Of a stretch of 64,000 nucleotides of DNA, positions 1-11,264 are shown piece after piece. The number at the start of each line of letters is the position of its first letter. Within the stretch, counting starts at the first letter, position 1. Source of the DNA: Periplaneta americana (taxonomy: Eukaryota; Arthropoda; Insecta; Blattodea; Blattidae); NCBI RefSeq assembly GCF_040183065.1, contig NC_091120.1:74688708-74752707 (forward strand), in the 5' to 3' direction. Both the position numbers and the translations under genes were made by a program. The notes beneath the pieces are model-generated. The model did no database searches. It was not told the origin of the DNA and saw only the letters and a list, made by a program, of their open reading frames with translations.

Positions 1-99
1 AGTTGTAATATTATAATTATTATAATTCCATAGTTTCAATGCATAAAAGTAGGCCTAATTCTTAGAAAAAGGTTCTTTAAAATTTTTCCAAATTCATTT

Positions 100-148
100 C
101 ATTTTTCTTGTCCGACTTATCGGGGTCCGGATCAACGAGGTTTTACTG
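100..148. mobile_element. Terminal repeat of a pogo/Tigger-type transposon
   Basis: Read outward-in on the minus strand, the sequence starts CAGTAAAACCTCGTTGATCC and continues with ACCCCGATAAGTCGGA. This is the classic Tigger/pogo terminal inverted repeat, and it is bordered by a TA at 149-150. The partner end would lie left of the window or is lost. Confidence 0.65.
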
Positions 149-150
149 TA

Positions 151-1309
151 TATTGCAAATTTGCATTGTTATTGCTATAATTTGTCCATAGAGTGATGAA
201 TCAAGCCCATCACAGTAGATAAGATAGGTAAGAAGTCACGGTGGAAGGTTAATTAGGATTATAAAAGTAGAAAATCATATATTTCAATTCTTTAAGTTAA
301 CCCCATGTAGAATTGCTTGTTTCTCATTGGGCGCCTCCTCAAATGGCAGATAGTGCGATTCTCTTCAAAAATGCAAAATACTGGGAAAATGAAATTGATT
401 TTACCAAAATAGCTGGAAAGGAGGACCTCATCAGACGTAGTGAGGGTAATCCTAAGAAATAAAATATCGGGACTCAAGTCGGGGTTGTGCGGCAGGCCAG
501 AAACCTCCTACTTAAAGGCAAACAACTTCTAAACTTCAGGAAGGATAACAAGAAAGCGCGTATTGTAGGAGAACAAAGTGGTGAAAAGATAAACTTTACG
601 TAAGTAGGCCTACTTTTTGAAGTCGAAACAGATCAGTAGACTTAAACCGTGAAGTCTATGATGGCATAATTATAATGATAGGAGGATACTTGTGACAAAG
701 TGATGGCGCACAATTCAAATACATAAGTTTAAAATGTAAAGAGAAAAAACGTTCCATTTATTTGACTCTCTTCATTCAAGTTTTAGGTTAGTCTAAGATG
801 ATCACGTGGGGTTGCACTGGAGTAATAGAGGAATGGGTGTCAATGATAGCTGAAATACTGGGAGAAAACCTTACAACATCTATTTTGTTCTCCAGGAATC
901 AAACAGGACTTGGGGAAAGGGGAGTTTTTGATTAAAAAATTGGGCGAGTTTTTCATTTTAATTAAAAAAAATACGTTAAATAAATAATGCTCCAAACCTA
1001 ATAATGCTATGACTTTACCTGTGTGATGCATCCACCTTCTAAAAGATGGCCCATAAGTCCTGCACATTTAGCTGGATTAAAATACTTGCTCAATGTGATG
1101 ATCACCAGTGTCAAAACACAACTGTAAGCGTTCACACATATCTCGCAGGAAACGGGAAACCAAGTCCGACGAAAATCATGGCACTCCCTCGCTCGCGCAG
1201 ATGCTGTTTGTTCCTGATTTTCGCAATGAACACTTTTGATTTGAGATAGCCTCACTCTGCAAAATCCATTGCATTTAAATTCTGGGATGGCGGTGTCAGT
1301 TCCACTTTT
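151..1309. other. Unannotated stretch
   Basis: I see no convincing gene, repeat boundary or RNA here. Short open frames on both strands have no recognisable domain. Confidence 0.4.
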
Positions 1310-1574
1310 TTTTTTAATTTTAGTTGGTTATTTAACGACGCTGTATCAACTACTGGGCTATTTAGCGTCGATGAGATTGGTGATAGCGAGACGGTATTTG
1401 GCGAGATGAGGCCGAGGATTTGCCATAGATTACCTGGCATTCACCTTACGTTTGGGGAAAACCTCGGAAAAAACCCAACTAGGCAATCAGCCCAAGCGGG
1501 GATCGAACCCGCGCCCGAGCGCAACTTCAGACCGGCAGGCAAGCGCCTTAACCGACTGAGCCACGTCGGTGGCT
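1310..1574 (-). mobile_element. tRNA-derived SINE, family B
   Basis: The minus-strand head contains near-perfect Pol III boxes: TGGCTCAGTCGG (box A) and GGGTTCGATCCCC (box B). The body carries the motif ATCTCGCCAAATACC and the tail GTTAAATAACCAACTAAAA runs into a T-rich plus-strand end. Related copies sit at 18072, 41615 and 55262. The promoter boxes are the best preserved of the family B copies in the window. Confidence 0.85.
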
Positions 1575-1579
1575 ATTCC

Positions 1580-1777
1580 CTTGGAGCAACTCCATTAACG
1601 GAATTTATCGGCACAGTCATTGTAATCTGCCTATGTGTGGGACTTTTGGCCCATCTTGCATTCTACTGCTATACGTACCGGAGAACAAGGAATGAAGAGA
1701 GAGAAATACTTAGCCATTTAGTGGATAACACTAGTGTGTTACAGAAAATAGATGTAAAAGATTTTCTTGATTTGTAG
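1580..1777 (+). CDS. Possible terminal exon with a transmembrane segment
   Basis: Directly after the SINE, an open frame ends at a TAG at 1775-1777. It reads ...TEFIGTVIVICLCVGLLAHL..., a hydrophobic run of about 20 residues. A basic stop-transfer YTYRRTRNEERE and a polar tail ending DVKDFLDL follow. That is the layout of the C-terminus of a single-pass membrane protein. No family is recognised. The upstream boundary is unclear because the SINE abuts it; a possible acceptor AG lies near 1585. It may be chance coding potential or an old exon. Confidence 0.3.
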   Translation, partial: LGATPLTEFIGTVIVICLCVGLLAHLAFYCYTYRRTRNEEREILSHLVDNTSVLQKIDVKDFLDL

Positions 1778-2051
1778 TAAGAGATTCACTTTTCCTGGCA
1801 AAGTTATAAAAGTAGTTACAGTCCGCATTTCACGAGAAGATCCGAGCAAGGAATGCAAGTTTTTCCCCCACTCTTATAACCTACCCCCAACATGGAACCA
1901 GCCGGCCAATGACATCACCCCCATCTACCTTCTTCTTCAAGAACGCGCTGAGTCACTGGCTTACTCTCTCCTCTTACCCAGCAGGGATTCTCTCGTGAAA
2001 TTTGGACAGTACACTTGGATGTCTTATTTGGAATGGAATTCAAATTATTGA

Positions 2052-4054
2052 ATTTCTCTTTTAGACTAACACACTCGGATACGAGGGGGTGAAGTGGCGA
2101 TATAAAATAATGTGGGATGAAAAGGAAGAATGCTTCCTCTCAGTCAGTTTGTCATCACAGATATGACAGAGAATGTCGTAGATTGAAGCCTTGTCTATTT
2201 TGGAGCGATTAAATGGAGACATTTCTGAGTTCATAATATAAAAAGTATTAGTATGTATGTTTTCGTATGAACATTTCCATGCTTACATTGAATACCATGC
2301 ATTTTTAGTTATATAAATTAAATATTAAACCATTGAAAAAAATTAAAAATATGTGTATTAAATTATGATAAAGAAATACAAATATTCATATCTTACGTTC
2401 TACATCTATAATGCCTCCTACAGTGCATATGATATAATATTCAACACGGAGATACCATCAGTCTTAGTGATATCCACTTTACAGCCTCTACTGTTATGTT
2501 GGAATTCTTATAGATCAATTAATTGCTAGTTAGTTCTTTTATTGTTAATTAAGATAATATACATACTTAACTCTGGACTTAGAATTCAATATTTATTCCA
2601 ATATTTCCTGTAGGCTACTATATAATTGAATGTGTATAATTATGAGAGTTTAACTTTGTTTTTTCCTCTATTGTTATTTAGACCATATAAAAAAGGGAAA
2701 GTAAAATTCACTAAGACTTGTTTATATTTTATTTCCATAATTTTCAAAAAGTAAAGTTGTAAAAGTCTAAAACCTTACACTAACTGATTTCATATTAAAA
2801 TTAATATTTTTTATTTATTTTAAACGTTTATAAAATTTATGAAAACACTCCATATCATGTTAATTTCCTATAAAATTCTTTAAAAATATATTGCGTTCCA
2901 CTAATAGTATGTGTTACTTTAAAACATAATTCACTTACATTTTTATACTCACGAACATTTTAAATTTTAAAATACCTCTTACCACGAGGTCCCTTTTCAG
3001 TGCATATTGCATAGAATTCGTCATTATTTTATTCCCTAGTCATTTACAGTGGTTTGTTTGTTGAAAGCAAAACCTAGCTTTCAACCTGAGATTAAACATG
3101 CATTTTCTTTTCAAAAATTACGTTTAATAGGTCTATTTAGAATAGTATCATATTACTCTAATTTTGTTTCAAAATACTAAAATCTTTCATATATGAAGTC
3201 AGAAGAATTTATTTTAAGAGCGAATGATTATAGCGTAAACCAATTGATCGTAATAAAAATAAATTCAAAAGATCTTACATTTTTTCGATAATAAAATTAT
3301 CAGTCTATACACACAATATGTTTTTTGTCAACACAAGAGAACATTATGTGATACAAAATTTCTTAATGCAAGTCGAAGGCAATTTCACGTGCAAAGTTGT
3401 AGGAAATATTTGCTGAGGAGTCAAGCGATAACAGGAAAAAAATGTGACGAAAGTTATATTTACTGTACTTTTCAAATTTTCGGATTCATTTTAAAACGAC
3501 AAATACAAACTTTTGTCCTGATTGTGTTCAATATTGTGATAATGTTCATTTGACTGTATATTAGATGTTGTCCTAGTACTTGTAAATTAAATTTTTAGGC
3601 TAAGTTATGACAGAAAACTGACTTTATAACTTATAAAGGAGCCATTTCGAAACTCTCATGCTGGGATCACAAAGTTAACGATTAATTTAATGAAGCAGCT
3701 TCTTAAATTTATACACCAAATGTAGCTTAATTTAATCTTTCTTTCCTCAGAATGGAAGATAATACAATTATTTATATATCGGGATTAAATTTTTAATTCA
3801 AATATCTAACGTTTTCAATTCCATTTAGTTTCAAAATTTCTGAATTTCACTAAATAATCCGGGAATATCTATTTAGCAATCATTAAAATATATATTATAC
3901 TAAACTTCAAAGGTATTAAAAACACTTGACAATGCAATTAAAAATAATTTGATAAATATGTTTCATGAAGTGCCGTCCTATCTTCAGTAGCTTTGAAGCC
4001 TGTTCAGCTGTTGTTAATGCTGGTGCATCCTGATGTTACGTATTGCCGACTATA
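2052..4054. other. AT-rich unannotated stretch
   Basis: About 2 kb of very AT-rich DNA without long open frames, recognisable repeats or splice-bounded coding segments. It lies downstream of the astakine-like gene, whose 3' UTR and polyadenylation site I could not locate. Confidence 0.4.
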
Positions 4055-4056
4055 TA

Positions 4057-4623
4057 CAGACATGGACATTATTAGACTAAAACGTTTCCTTGGAAACATA
4101 ATATAGTTCGTCATATCAACTACCAGTATAATTCAAAGAGTCTCTATTGTTATAAATATAATTGTTTACATCTTCTGGTATATTTTTCCAACGGTTAAGT
4201 ATACTTTTTCTGGCTGTGTTGATATTTCTGGTATTTTAATTATAATACTGCAGAAGATATTCTCCCATGGCCTGCACGAAGACCGGACATGAACGAAATT
4301 GAAAATCTGTGATCTATTTTGAAGAAGAAAGTGGGAAAAAAGGCTTACAACAAAACATGGATTCAATTTAAGCACTGTCTCATATCTGACTAAATGATGC
4401 TGATATTCAAAGAATGTGTCAAACTTTAGTTTCCAGCATCCCTGACAAAATCAACGTGTTAATAAAAAAAATAAGCGAATGTTCACAAAATATTAGAAAC
4501 CTCAAGACGCAATTTTCTGTTCATTATATCTGTGCAAAATACATTTTTGATTATTATTTCTATAGAGAAATACAGCTTCGTTGCATATATAATTAATTTA
4601 GTCTAATAATTTGTCCATGTCTG
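4057..4623 (+). mobile_element. Internally deleted Tc1-family transposon
   Basis: The ends are inverted repeats: CAGACATGGACATTATTAGA at the left matches the reverse complement of the right end, which finishes TTTGTCCATGTCTG. Both sides carry a TA dinucleotide (4055-4056, 4624-4625). At 567 bp it is about a third of an autonomous Tc1. It retains only the C-terminal part of a transposase. Confidence 0.8.
4258..4500 (+). pseudogene. Tc1 transposase C-terminal remnant
   Basis: The plus strand reads WPARRPDMNEIEN, corresponding to the Tc1 block WPxxSPDLNPIEN that carries the third catalytic acid. KVGKKAYNKT and then, in another frame, RMCQTLVSSIP follow, typical of Tc1 C-termini. At least one stop and one frameshift interrupt it. 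The first two catalytic blocks are missing, so it cannot encode an active enzyme. Confidence 0.75.
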
Positions 4624-4805
4624 TATATTTTAAAGGTTCAAAAGGAAAACACTATTGTATTTTGCGACTAATGAATAAAAATATGTCATCTCTATTTAGG
4701 AATACTGGATTTTCATTCCAAGTCTCAATTGCAGAGATTGTATTGTATTGATCCTGTTACGAACATGACAGACGTGTTTCATTCATGTATTGAAATTAAC
4801 TATTA

Positions 4806-5095
4806 CTAGATATCGTTGTAAACTGTCGGTTCTTCTGTCATTCCTAAATTTACTATTTCTATGTGTATATTTTGGCAAGTTCCGTGCTCCTCAGAACTGG
4901 AACTCTCCGAGCTCTCCTCTCTACTGCTTCTGCTTGCAGAATTGCTTCCTGCTTCACAGAAAAGACCCTCTGCGCATGGACATTTTCCGACGTAAGTGCG
5001 TGTCTGATTTTCTTCTGGATTATCTGTGCTCTCTGCAATATGCTGGCAAGACTGACCCAAAGTTCGTAGTGGTGTGCATACTAACTTTTTACCGA
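4806..5095 (-). other. Astakine-like gene, terminal coding exon
   Basis: The acceptor is TATATTTTCTGTTTCAG (AG at 5097-5096). The exon starts TCGGTAAAAAG, completing the valine codon split by the intron, and ends at TAG 4808-4806. It encodes cysteines 5-10, the Ser/Glu-rich insert and a 25-residue tail ending EEPTVYNDI. Confidence 0.85.
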
Positions 5096-8000
5096 CTGAA
5101 ACAGAAAATATAATGGTAATAATCATAATGATTGAAAAGGTATATTTTACATCAGCACATATACAGAGTGTAAACGTTATAAACCACCAAAAAATTTCTG
5201 GTTGGTTATTTTACGACGCTTTATCAACATCTTAGGTTATTTAGCATCTGAATGAGATGAAGGTGATAATGTCGGTGAAAGTTACCCAGCATTTGCTCAT
5301 ATTGGGTTGAGGCAAACTCTCAACCAGGTAACTTGCCCCGACCGGGAATCAAACGCGAGCCCTTAGTTCTACCAAAATTATACTGACTGTATATCTCGGT
5401 CTACTAAACATGATGTGCACTGAAATTTTTTGCTTTTCTTCTATTTTTGTTTTTAATTCCTAGAATATCATGTCATCATATCATATCATGAAACGATACT
5501 TCTTGAAGAACAAAACGGTTTCAGAGGAAATAGATCTTGCATTGATGGAGTTTTTACATTGGCCCAACTTATTGAGAATCATCGAGAGTTTAATATTCCA
5601 ACACTAACATTTATTGATTTCCAAAAACCATTTGAGACTGTAAATAGATCAACACTTTGGAATATTTTAAAGAAAGAAGGGATACCTCAAAATTTAATTT
5701 ATGCCATTCAAAGCATGTATAGAAACACAAAGATTAAAATTAAAATTAATAACAAGATTAGTTTAACGACTAGGATAACAAATCAAGGCGTAAAACAAGG
5801 TTGTCCGCTGTCTCCTTGTTTATATTAAGGACTGGCAAATAGATTTGACCAAATATTTTATGATCGATAGCAAACCCCTTAATACTCTGCTCTACGCAGA
5901 TGATTTAATTATATTAGCTTACACCGAAGACAACTTACAAATGGCAATTCGTAGGCTATTTCAAAAAGCAAAAGAGTACAATTTAGACATTTCTATACAC
6001 AAAACAAAAACCATGGCCTTTATTGGTAAAAATTCTATAAGAGCTAAAATAGTTATCGATAACTTTGGAGTAGAGCAAGTAAATGCTTTTACTTATCTTG
6101 GCTGTAATCTCTCCTATATTCATTCTCGAGATATAGATAATAAATTAGCCAAATTTCAACAGCTGCTGAGAACAATTAGAAATACACTGTTTAAGAAGGT
6201 CTGGCAAGACACAATTTTGAAATTCTACAAAACAATGGCCATTCCAACTTTGCTATATGGATCAGAAACTTGGACTCTTAACAACTATTCAACTGAAGAG
6301 AATAGAAGCAACTGAGATGAGATTATACAGTAGTATAATATTTACTGTTCGAGTAAATATGAACATCATTTCCAATGACCTTCCGTCCAATGCACTCCAA
6401 TAACACCACAATAGACAGACAACAGAGTATTCTGATTTGTAAACAAAGAATATCACACAGTTGCAATGTATGTGGCGGAACGTTGTAGATATGAAGCCCC
6501 ATTTTGTAACAAAATTATCATCAAAACCACAAATTTTACGAATTACACTCGCCTACACCCACTCCGTAAACCTTAAAATGTTTGCATGAAATTTTGTATA
6601 TATACAGCGTATAAACGACATAAACTTCCAAGAAAAATTCTGGTTATAGAGCATAAATTACTGAATAAAAAAATCTAAAAAACTGTTTGTAACTTTGTAG
6701 TTTCTCTAAAAAATGTTATCTGTGAGTCTAATGTTTTTGAAAAACTGATGTAACTCGTTCAATTCCAAACCCTCCCTGTTATCCTGGACTTTCCTAATGG
6801 CATATTCTAGAGCAAAGTTGAAAAGTAAAAGTGATAGTACATCCCCTTGCTTCAGCCCGTAATGCATTGGAAAAGTATCAGGCAGAATCTGGTCTATACG
6901 GACTCTATAATAGAAGTAACTTGTTGTAAAATAGAAGAGAAATATCCAGTTGAGTCACTTTCTTGATACTCATTTTCTCTCTCTATTTCTATTTCTATTG
7001 GTATTGATATTCCAATATTTAATAACTTACAATATCGGTAAATTAGATTATTTACAATTATTAAGTACTTTTAAAAGTAGGCCTAATTAAAAAGCGGATG
7101 AGAATAAATTATTCAAAACGGAATTGAACACGCGTAATAAATTGTTTGTACTAAACAATAAATTACTTAAGGTGAAAAGAACAATTTGAAAAAAAATTTA
7201 ACAGCCATGAAATGTGTCACGGTTAGTCTCGGAACCAGTCCAGACGGCGCCACATCTATTACGCATTCGAGGGAATTACAAAAAGGTAAACACACACATT
7301 GCTGATAAATGAGTTCAGTTGGGAGTCCAATCAAATTTTAACTGTATAAAAACAATAATCCCTATAGATATATCTAGGAAAATTAAAGTTTTCAGCAGAA
7401 TGACTGAGGCGGATTCGATTAAGTGAAAAAATGAAATGTGTTTTTTCTCAGATAGGTAGGCCTACAATTTTCAGAGACCTATTCACCCTTTTTATTTGTT
7501 ATTTTGCTATGCTTTATCAACTGCTAAGATTATCTAGCGTCTGAATAATATGAAGGTGATAATGCCAGCGACATGAATTCAGGGTTCAGCGCCGAAAGTT
7601 ACCCAGCATTTTCTCTTTTAATGAGTTGAGGAAATATATCTGAAAAAATCTCAACCAGGTAACTTGTCCCAACCAGGATTTGAACCCGATTCCGCTCGTT
7701 TTCGGTCAAACATGCTAACCGTTACTCCGCAGTGGTGGACCTAACCTTGTTCACAAGGAATATCGAAACAGTGTGATGCTTATCACAAGATTTATTTTGA
7801 TGCCGAATTAATTGAATATGGGAAGTATAACTCTCCAACTATCCAATGTATAGTTACATACTACTTATACATCCATCGCTTATGCATGTTTATTAGTAAA
7901 ATTTCCTGTCCAAACTCTGCATAAATCTCGAGTAAAAATTATACACTGTTTATTAGTAAGATAGTTGATGTATAATAGTTCTAAAATGGTTCAATGGACT

Positions 8001-8835
8001 GCAGCGATGGTGACTATCCTCAAAACCATTATTTTCGTGTTTTATTGCTAATGTATTAGACTTAATATTGGTTATTACTGGCAGCAATTTTGTTTTTCAG
8101 TACTCTGAAATTATCGGCAACATCGCCAAGAAGTAATTTTATTAAGACTTCCTTTAGTACAAGACGTCGTAATTTTGTCACTTTCTTCAAAGTATAAAAC
8201 AGCCACTATTGAGTTACATTTTAAGAAATTGAATACATCAAGTTCAGGTTTGAATATGGAGAAATTTCACACATACGGCAAAGGAAATGGAATGCGAATT
8301 ATTGGAAAAATAGTTCTTGAACCTGCGATGAAAATGGTATCGATGATCTAGAATTCCAGGGCGAAATAACAAGGAAATTTAAAAAATAACCTTTTAGTGA
8401 CAAAATAGGAATTTTTCGCATTTCTGAGATGAAACTCTATGAAATAATTTGAATAGATATTCCTGGCGAATTCAAATGTAATACATTCTATTATCATTTG
8501 TAACTTTAAAGTTACGAATGTTGCATAATATCTAGAGAAATTTCCTACACATATTTCAAAATATAATTCTACACAAAAATTTGGATTGTAATATTAAAAC
8601 CGCAATAAACATAACATATGTCGTAGTTTCACTCTTCGATTATGACGGTTCGTATCTTGTTTAACTAGTAAATATAGCCTAGGTAGGCCCTAGACAATTA
8701 CAATACACTACCTGACAAACAGCAATGGTTTTCTGGGCATTCGTTGTTTTCGCAGCGCATTCTAGCGGCGTGGAGCACTGCTACTCTGATCCCCACCACC
8801 AGCAGAACCGCCAAGAGTGCTCTGTACAACTTCAT
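4806..8835 (-). CDS. Astakine/prokineticin-like secreted cytokine (two coding exons)
   Basis: Coding exons 8835-8712 and 5095-4806 join through a phase-1 GT-AG intron to give 137 codons. Residues 1-24 form a signal peptide ([20 protein letters not shown]...). The mature part has exactly ten cysteines in prokineticin-domain order: C-x4-C-x4-CC, LVC, GQSC, KCPC, LFC and GTC. The blocks CPCAEGLFC and LGQSC match astakines. As in astakines, the N-terminal AVIT of vertebrate prokineticins is absent. Known astakines are haemolymph cytokines acting on blood-cell precursors; that role here is inferred. A serine/glutamate-rich insert lies between cysteines 9 and 10. The transposon-laden 3.6-kb intron separates cysteines 1-4 from 5-10. 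Confidence 0.85.
5201..5370 (-). mobile_element. tRNA-derived SINE, family A, 5'-truncated
   Basis: The minus strand carries the family A body: a box-B-like TTTGATTCCCGGTCGGGGC, the CAAGTTACC link, the CTGGGTAACTTTC block and the tail ending GTCGTAAAATAACCAACC. The box A part is missing. It lies inside the astakine-like intron. Confidence 0.8.
5498..6315 (+). pseudogene. LINE reverse-transcriptase fragment
   Basis: From about 5498 the plus strand reads [15 protein letters not shown], the RT block before motif [15 protein letters not shown] (motif A, with the expected KAF changed to KPF) and [10 protein letters not shown] (motif B) follow. After a stop and frameshift at 5826-5845 come [10 protein letters not shown] (YADD catalytic motif), [13 protein letters not shown] and [12 protein letters not shown]. 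This is the core of an RTE/BovB-like reverse transcriptase without its endonuclease. It sits antisense in the astakine-like intron. Confidence 0.8.
6700..6930 (-). pseudogene. RTE-like LINE fragment (RT motif B region)
   Basis: The minus strand reads [20 protein letters not shown] and then YAIRKVQDN and GLELNELHQ. This is nearly identical in order to the intact LINE at 35244-38291. It ends just before the YADD motif, after which an in-frame stop follows. A short 5'- and 3'-truncated piece inside the astakine-like intron. Confidence 0.75.
7495..7741 (-). mobile_element. tRNA-derived SINE, family A
   Basis: The minus strand starts GGAGTAACGGTTAGCATG, has box B GGGTTCAAATCC, then CAAGTTACCTGG, CTGGGTAACTTTCGGCGC and the CAGACGCTAGATAATC tail. 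It is the same family as the young copy at 62611 and carries more substitutions. Third SINE/LINE piece within the astakine-like intron. Confidence 0.85.
7742..8705. other. Intron sequence of the astakine-like gene
   Basis: AT-rich intronic DNA with no recognisable repeat or open frame that I can support. Confidence 0.4.
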
Positions 8836-8859
8836 GTCGTGTTTTGAAATTTCTTGACC
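8712..8859 (-). other. Astakine-like gene, first coding exon
   Basis: ATG is at 8835-8833 on the minus strand. The exon ends ...CTGTTTGTCAG with donor GTAGTG beginning at 8711. Upstream, CTGTTCCTTTACAG (AG at 8861-8860) is a good acceptor, so a separate 5' UTR exon probably lies at higher coordinates. A (CATA)n tract at 8979 makes unspliced continuation less likely. It encodes the signal peptide and cysteines 1-4. Confidence 0.8.
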
Positions 8860-8978
8860 CTGTAAAGGAACAGTAGATTAATAAAGTTAGAAAACTAATC
8901 GTATTGAATATCATATTCATGTTACAAAATGGCAACATGAAAGTTTTTGCATGCTCGAGTGTGTTTGTGTATAGGCTG

Positions 8979-9022
8979 CATACATACATACATACATACA
9001 TACATACATACATACATACATA
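8979..9022. repeat. (CATA)n microsatellite
   Basis: Eleven tandem CATA units lie upstream of the first coding exon of the astakine-like gene. Confidence 0.95.
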
Positions 9023-9528
9023 ACCGTTGAGCGCTGTGTCGCCACTGTCGTATACATGACATCGTAGGCAATTATTGAGGGGATGTAAGCATTCGTGGAT
9101 CGGTATGGCGCACTCTGCTAGTTCGTGGAATCAACACCGATCAATTTACAACGGACGGGCAGTAGTCCTACATGCATGCATACATCGACATGCATATATA
9201 CAGGGCATTAGGGGTATACGTGCAAATTTGTTGGCATTTAAGAAAAATAATGCAAAACAACGTTCTATTTCCTTTCTTTCTTGCTTTGATAGATTTTTTT
9301 CGATAAATATGTTACATATTTTACGGTCTGGTGATAGTACTATGAAACTCCTGTCAATTTAGCCTTTTATGCACGTTTCGATGACATGTACAGGCCATTT
9401 GGTATCTCGTGAAATCAAACTGCGCGTCGTCAGGAGGAGAAAAATGTGAACTGAGAAACTTCCCTTACTCGCTACTCTCCTTCTCGTAGCAAGCGATTCC
9501 ACTTACATCCACCATAAGGTTCTTACTA

Positions 9529-11160
9529 CAGTGAATGTAAAAAGTATTCGCACGGTGGGTAATAAAAATATATAGCAATAATAAATGTGCTTCGAATCAT
9601 ATACTCTCAACTTGTTGGACATGAACATAAGTTACGCACAAATATACACATTCTATGTTATTTGTTTACATATAAACACAAAATTAATTGTACAATTCTC
9701 AAAATAAACAATTATGTTTGATTAAAACACAATGATACCAAACAAAAATACCAACAAAAAGTATTCGCACACTGGTCACACTTTAGTCAGTTCCTTTTCA
9801 ATTTCAATACTTTGTAAGGTAGCCCTTGCATTGTACAATAGTCTCTAACCTTCTGGGGATAGAATTAACTAAATTTGAAGTAATATTTGCTGGAATATTC
9901 CACTCTTCTATGCTTGCAGTCTTTAGAGACTCTTTGCTGGTAATATGCCTAGTTCTAAGTCATATTTCTAAATAATCCCAAAGGTCTCGATTGGGTTGAT
10001 GTCTGGTGACTGGGGAGGTGCCTGAAGGTATGGAGGGATGCTATAGAGAATCCACAGTCTACTATTGTTGGTCGTATGTTTGGGATCGTTGTCTTGCATG
10101 AATATGAAATTGTTCCTGATGTCCAATTTTTGGGCACTAGGCACTACATGATCCTTCAGAATATAAGTGTAACGTTGGTGATCCATACTGCCCTCTGCAA
10201 AAGCCACTCATGCTGAACTCATGCACCCCCATACTAGTATTCAAACTCCACCTTGTTTCACTGCGGGACGAATATTTTTCTTTTCCAGTTCAGCATTTTT
10301 TTTCTCCACACGAAACTTCTCCCATCAGACTGAAATATATTGAACTTACTTTTATCAGTGAAAAGCATTCTGTTCCAAAATTCTTGGGGCCGGTTAAGAT
10401 TTGTTTCAGCAAAGTCTAATCTTTTACTCTTATTAACTTTACTGATGTAGTATTTCCTATGGTCAATTCTACCACGGCATTCGCTGCTCCTTAGGTAATT
10501 TCGAATTGTATTGTTACATACACTTATATCGAGATCATATTGAAGCTCTGCGGCACTAATATGCGGATTCTTTTTAATTTTTCGTATGGTTGATCTGCCA
10601 CCGTATTCGTTTATTTTTCTCTGCCGGCCACTTCTCCTTAAATTTTCGTTAGATTTTCTTTCCCCGTATCTGTCTATGATTCGCTTGATGGTTGACTTAC
10701 CTCTATTCACAATCATTGATATTTCACTCAGTGTTTTACATTGATTATGCAGACGAATGATAGTAGCCCTTTCTTTCTTAGAAGTTTCTTTCCCTCTTAG
10801 TCCCATTTGACGTGATAGGTATATACTACTTGTGATTCTGGAATCAAGCTGTCTTGGAACATGCATTAGGAGCGTTTTCTTAGTACCATGTGCCTACTGC
10901 GTCCCGCATGAATACTTTTATTCGTCTACAGAATTGAGTGTGCGAATACTTTTTATGCTGTAATTTTGTTAGGCATTCAATTTATTGAACTATGACAGAA
11001 CCTACACGCAAAATTATGAAAATTTATTGTGTGTATTTGCTATGTGATGCATTATTATTATACTTGAACAGTTTATTTCATACCAAGAATTAATAGTACT
11101 TCATTTAAGTCTCAATTTGTAGTAAAAACGTCGTCGTGCGAATACTTTTTCCATTCACTG
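9529..11160 (-). mobile_element. Tc1-family transposon with IR/DR ends
   Basis: The terminal repeats start CAGTGAATG and continue AAAAAGTATTCGCAC on both ends. They are bordered by TA at 9527-9528 and 11161-11162. The 15-base AAAAAGTATTCGCAC occurs twice per end: outer copies at 9539 and 11136-11150, inner copies at 9756-9770 and 10940-10954. This is the IR/DR arrangement described for Tc1-like elements such as Sleeping Beauty. The 1632-bp length fits a complete element. Its transposase is damaged. Confidence 0.9.
9804..10866 (-). pseudogene. Tc1-family (DD34E) transposase, frameshifted
   Basis: The N-terminal frame (10866-10258) holds the paired helix-turn-helix region (ETSKKERATIIRLHNQC..., a probable start at Met 10806) and the first catalytic block LFTDKSKF, whose D is kept. 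Near 10300 the frame breaks in a T-run, and a TGA follows. The second frame carries MQDNDPKH, then 34 residues to the E of SPDINPIE, the DD34E signature. Another shift follows. The C-terminus, ending GYLTKY and TGA at 9806-9804, is still readable. It is one transposase broken by about three lesions. Confidence 0.85.
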
Positions 11161-11264
11161 TATATGCTACGGCGCACGCAATCATTTTGTTTTACGAAAT
11201 AACGATGACCTATACTCCAGCATAAACACTTTATTTCAGTCAGTTAAGGGTCATTAGAATTGCA

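Noticed and set aside
1490-1574. tRNA gene on the minus strand (good boxes A and B)
   Set aside because: The boxes are continuous with a SINE body and tail repeated elsewhere in the window; also true of 25250-25329 and 62615-62690. No cloverleaf with a proper 3' end.
2101-2150. TATAAAA followed by TCAGTCAGT as a core promoter
   Set aside because: The spacing (about 41 bp) is longer than usual for TATA to Inr and no gene is visible downstream.
4790-5113. Plus-strand 107-codon frame
   Set aside because: It is the antisense of the astakine-like terminal exon, whose splice phase and cysteine pattern support the minus strand.
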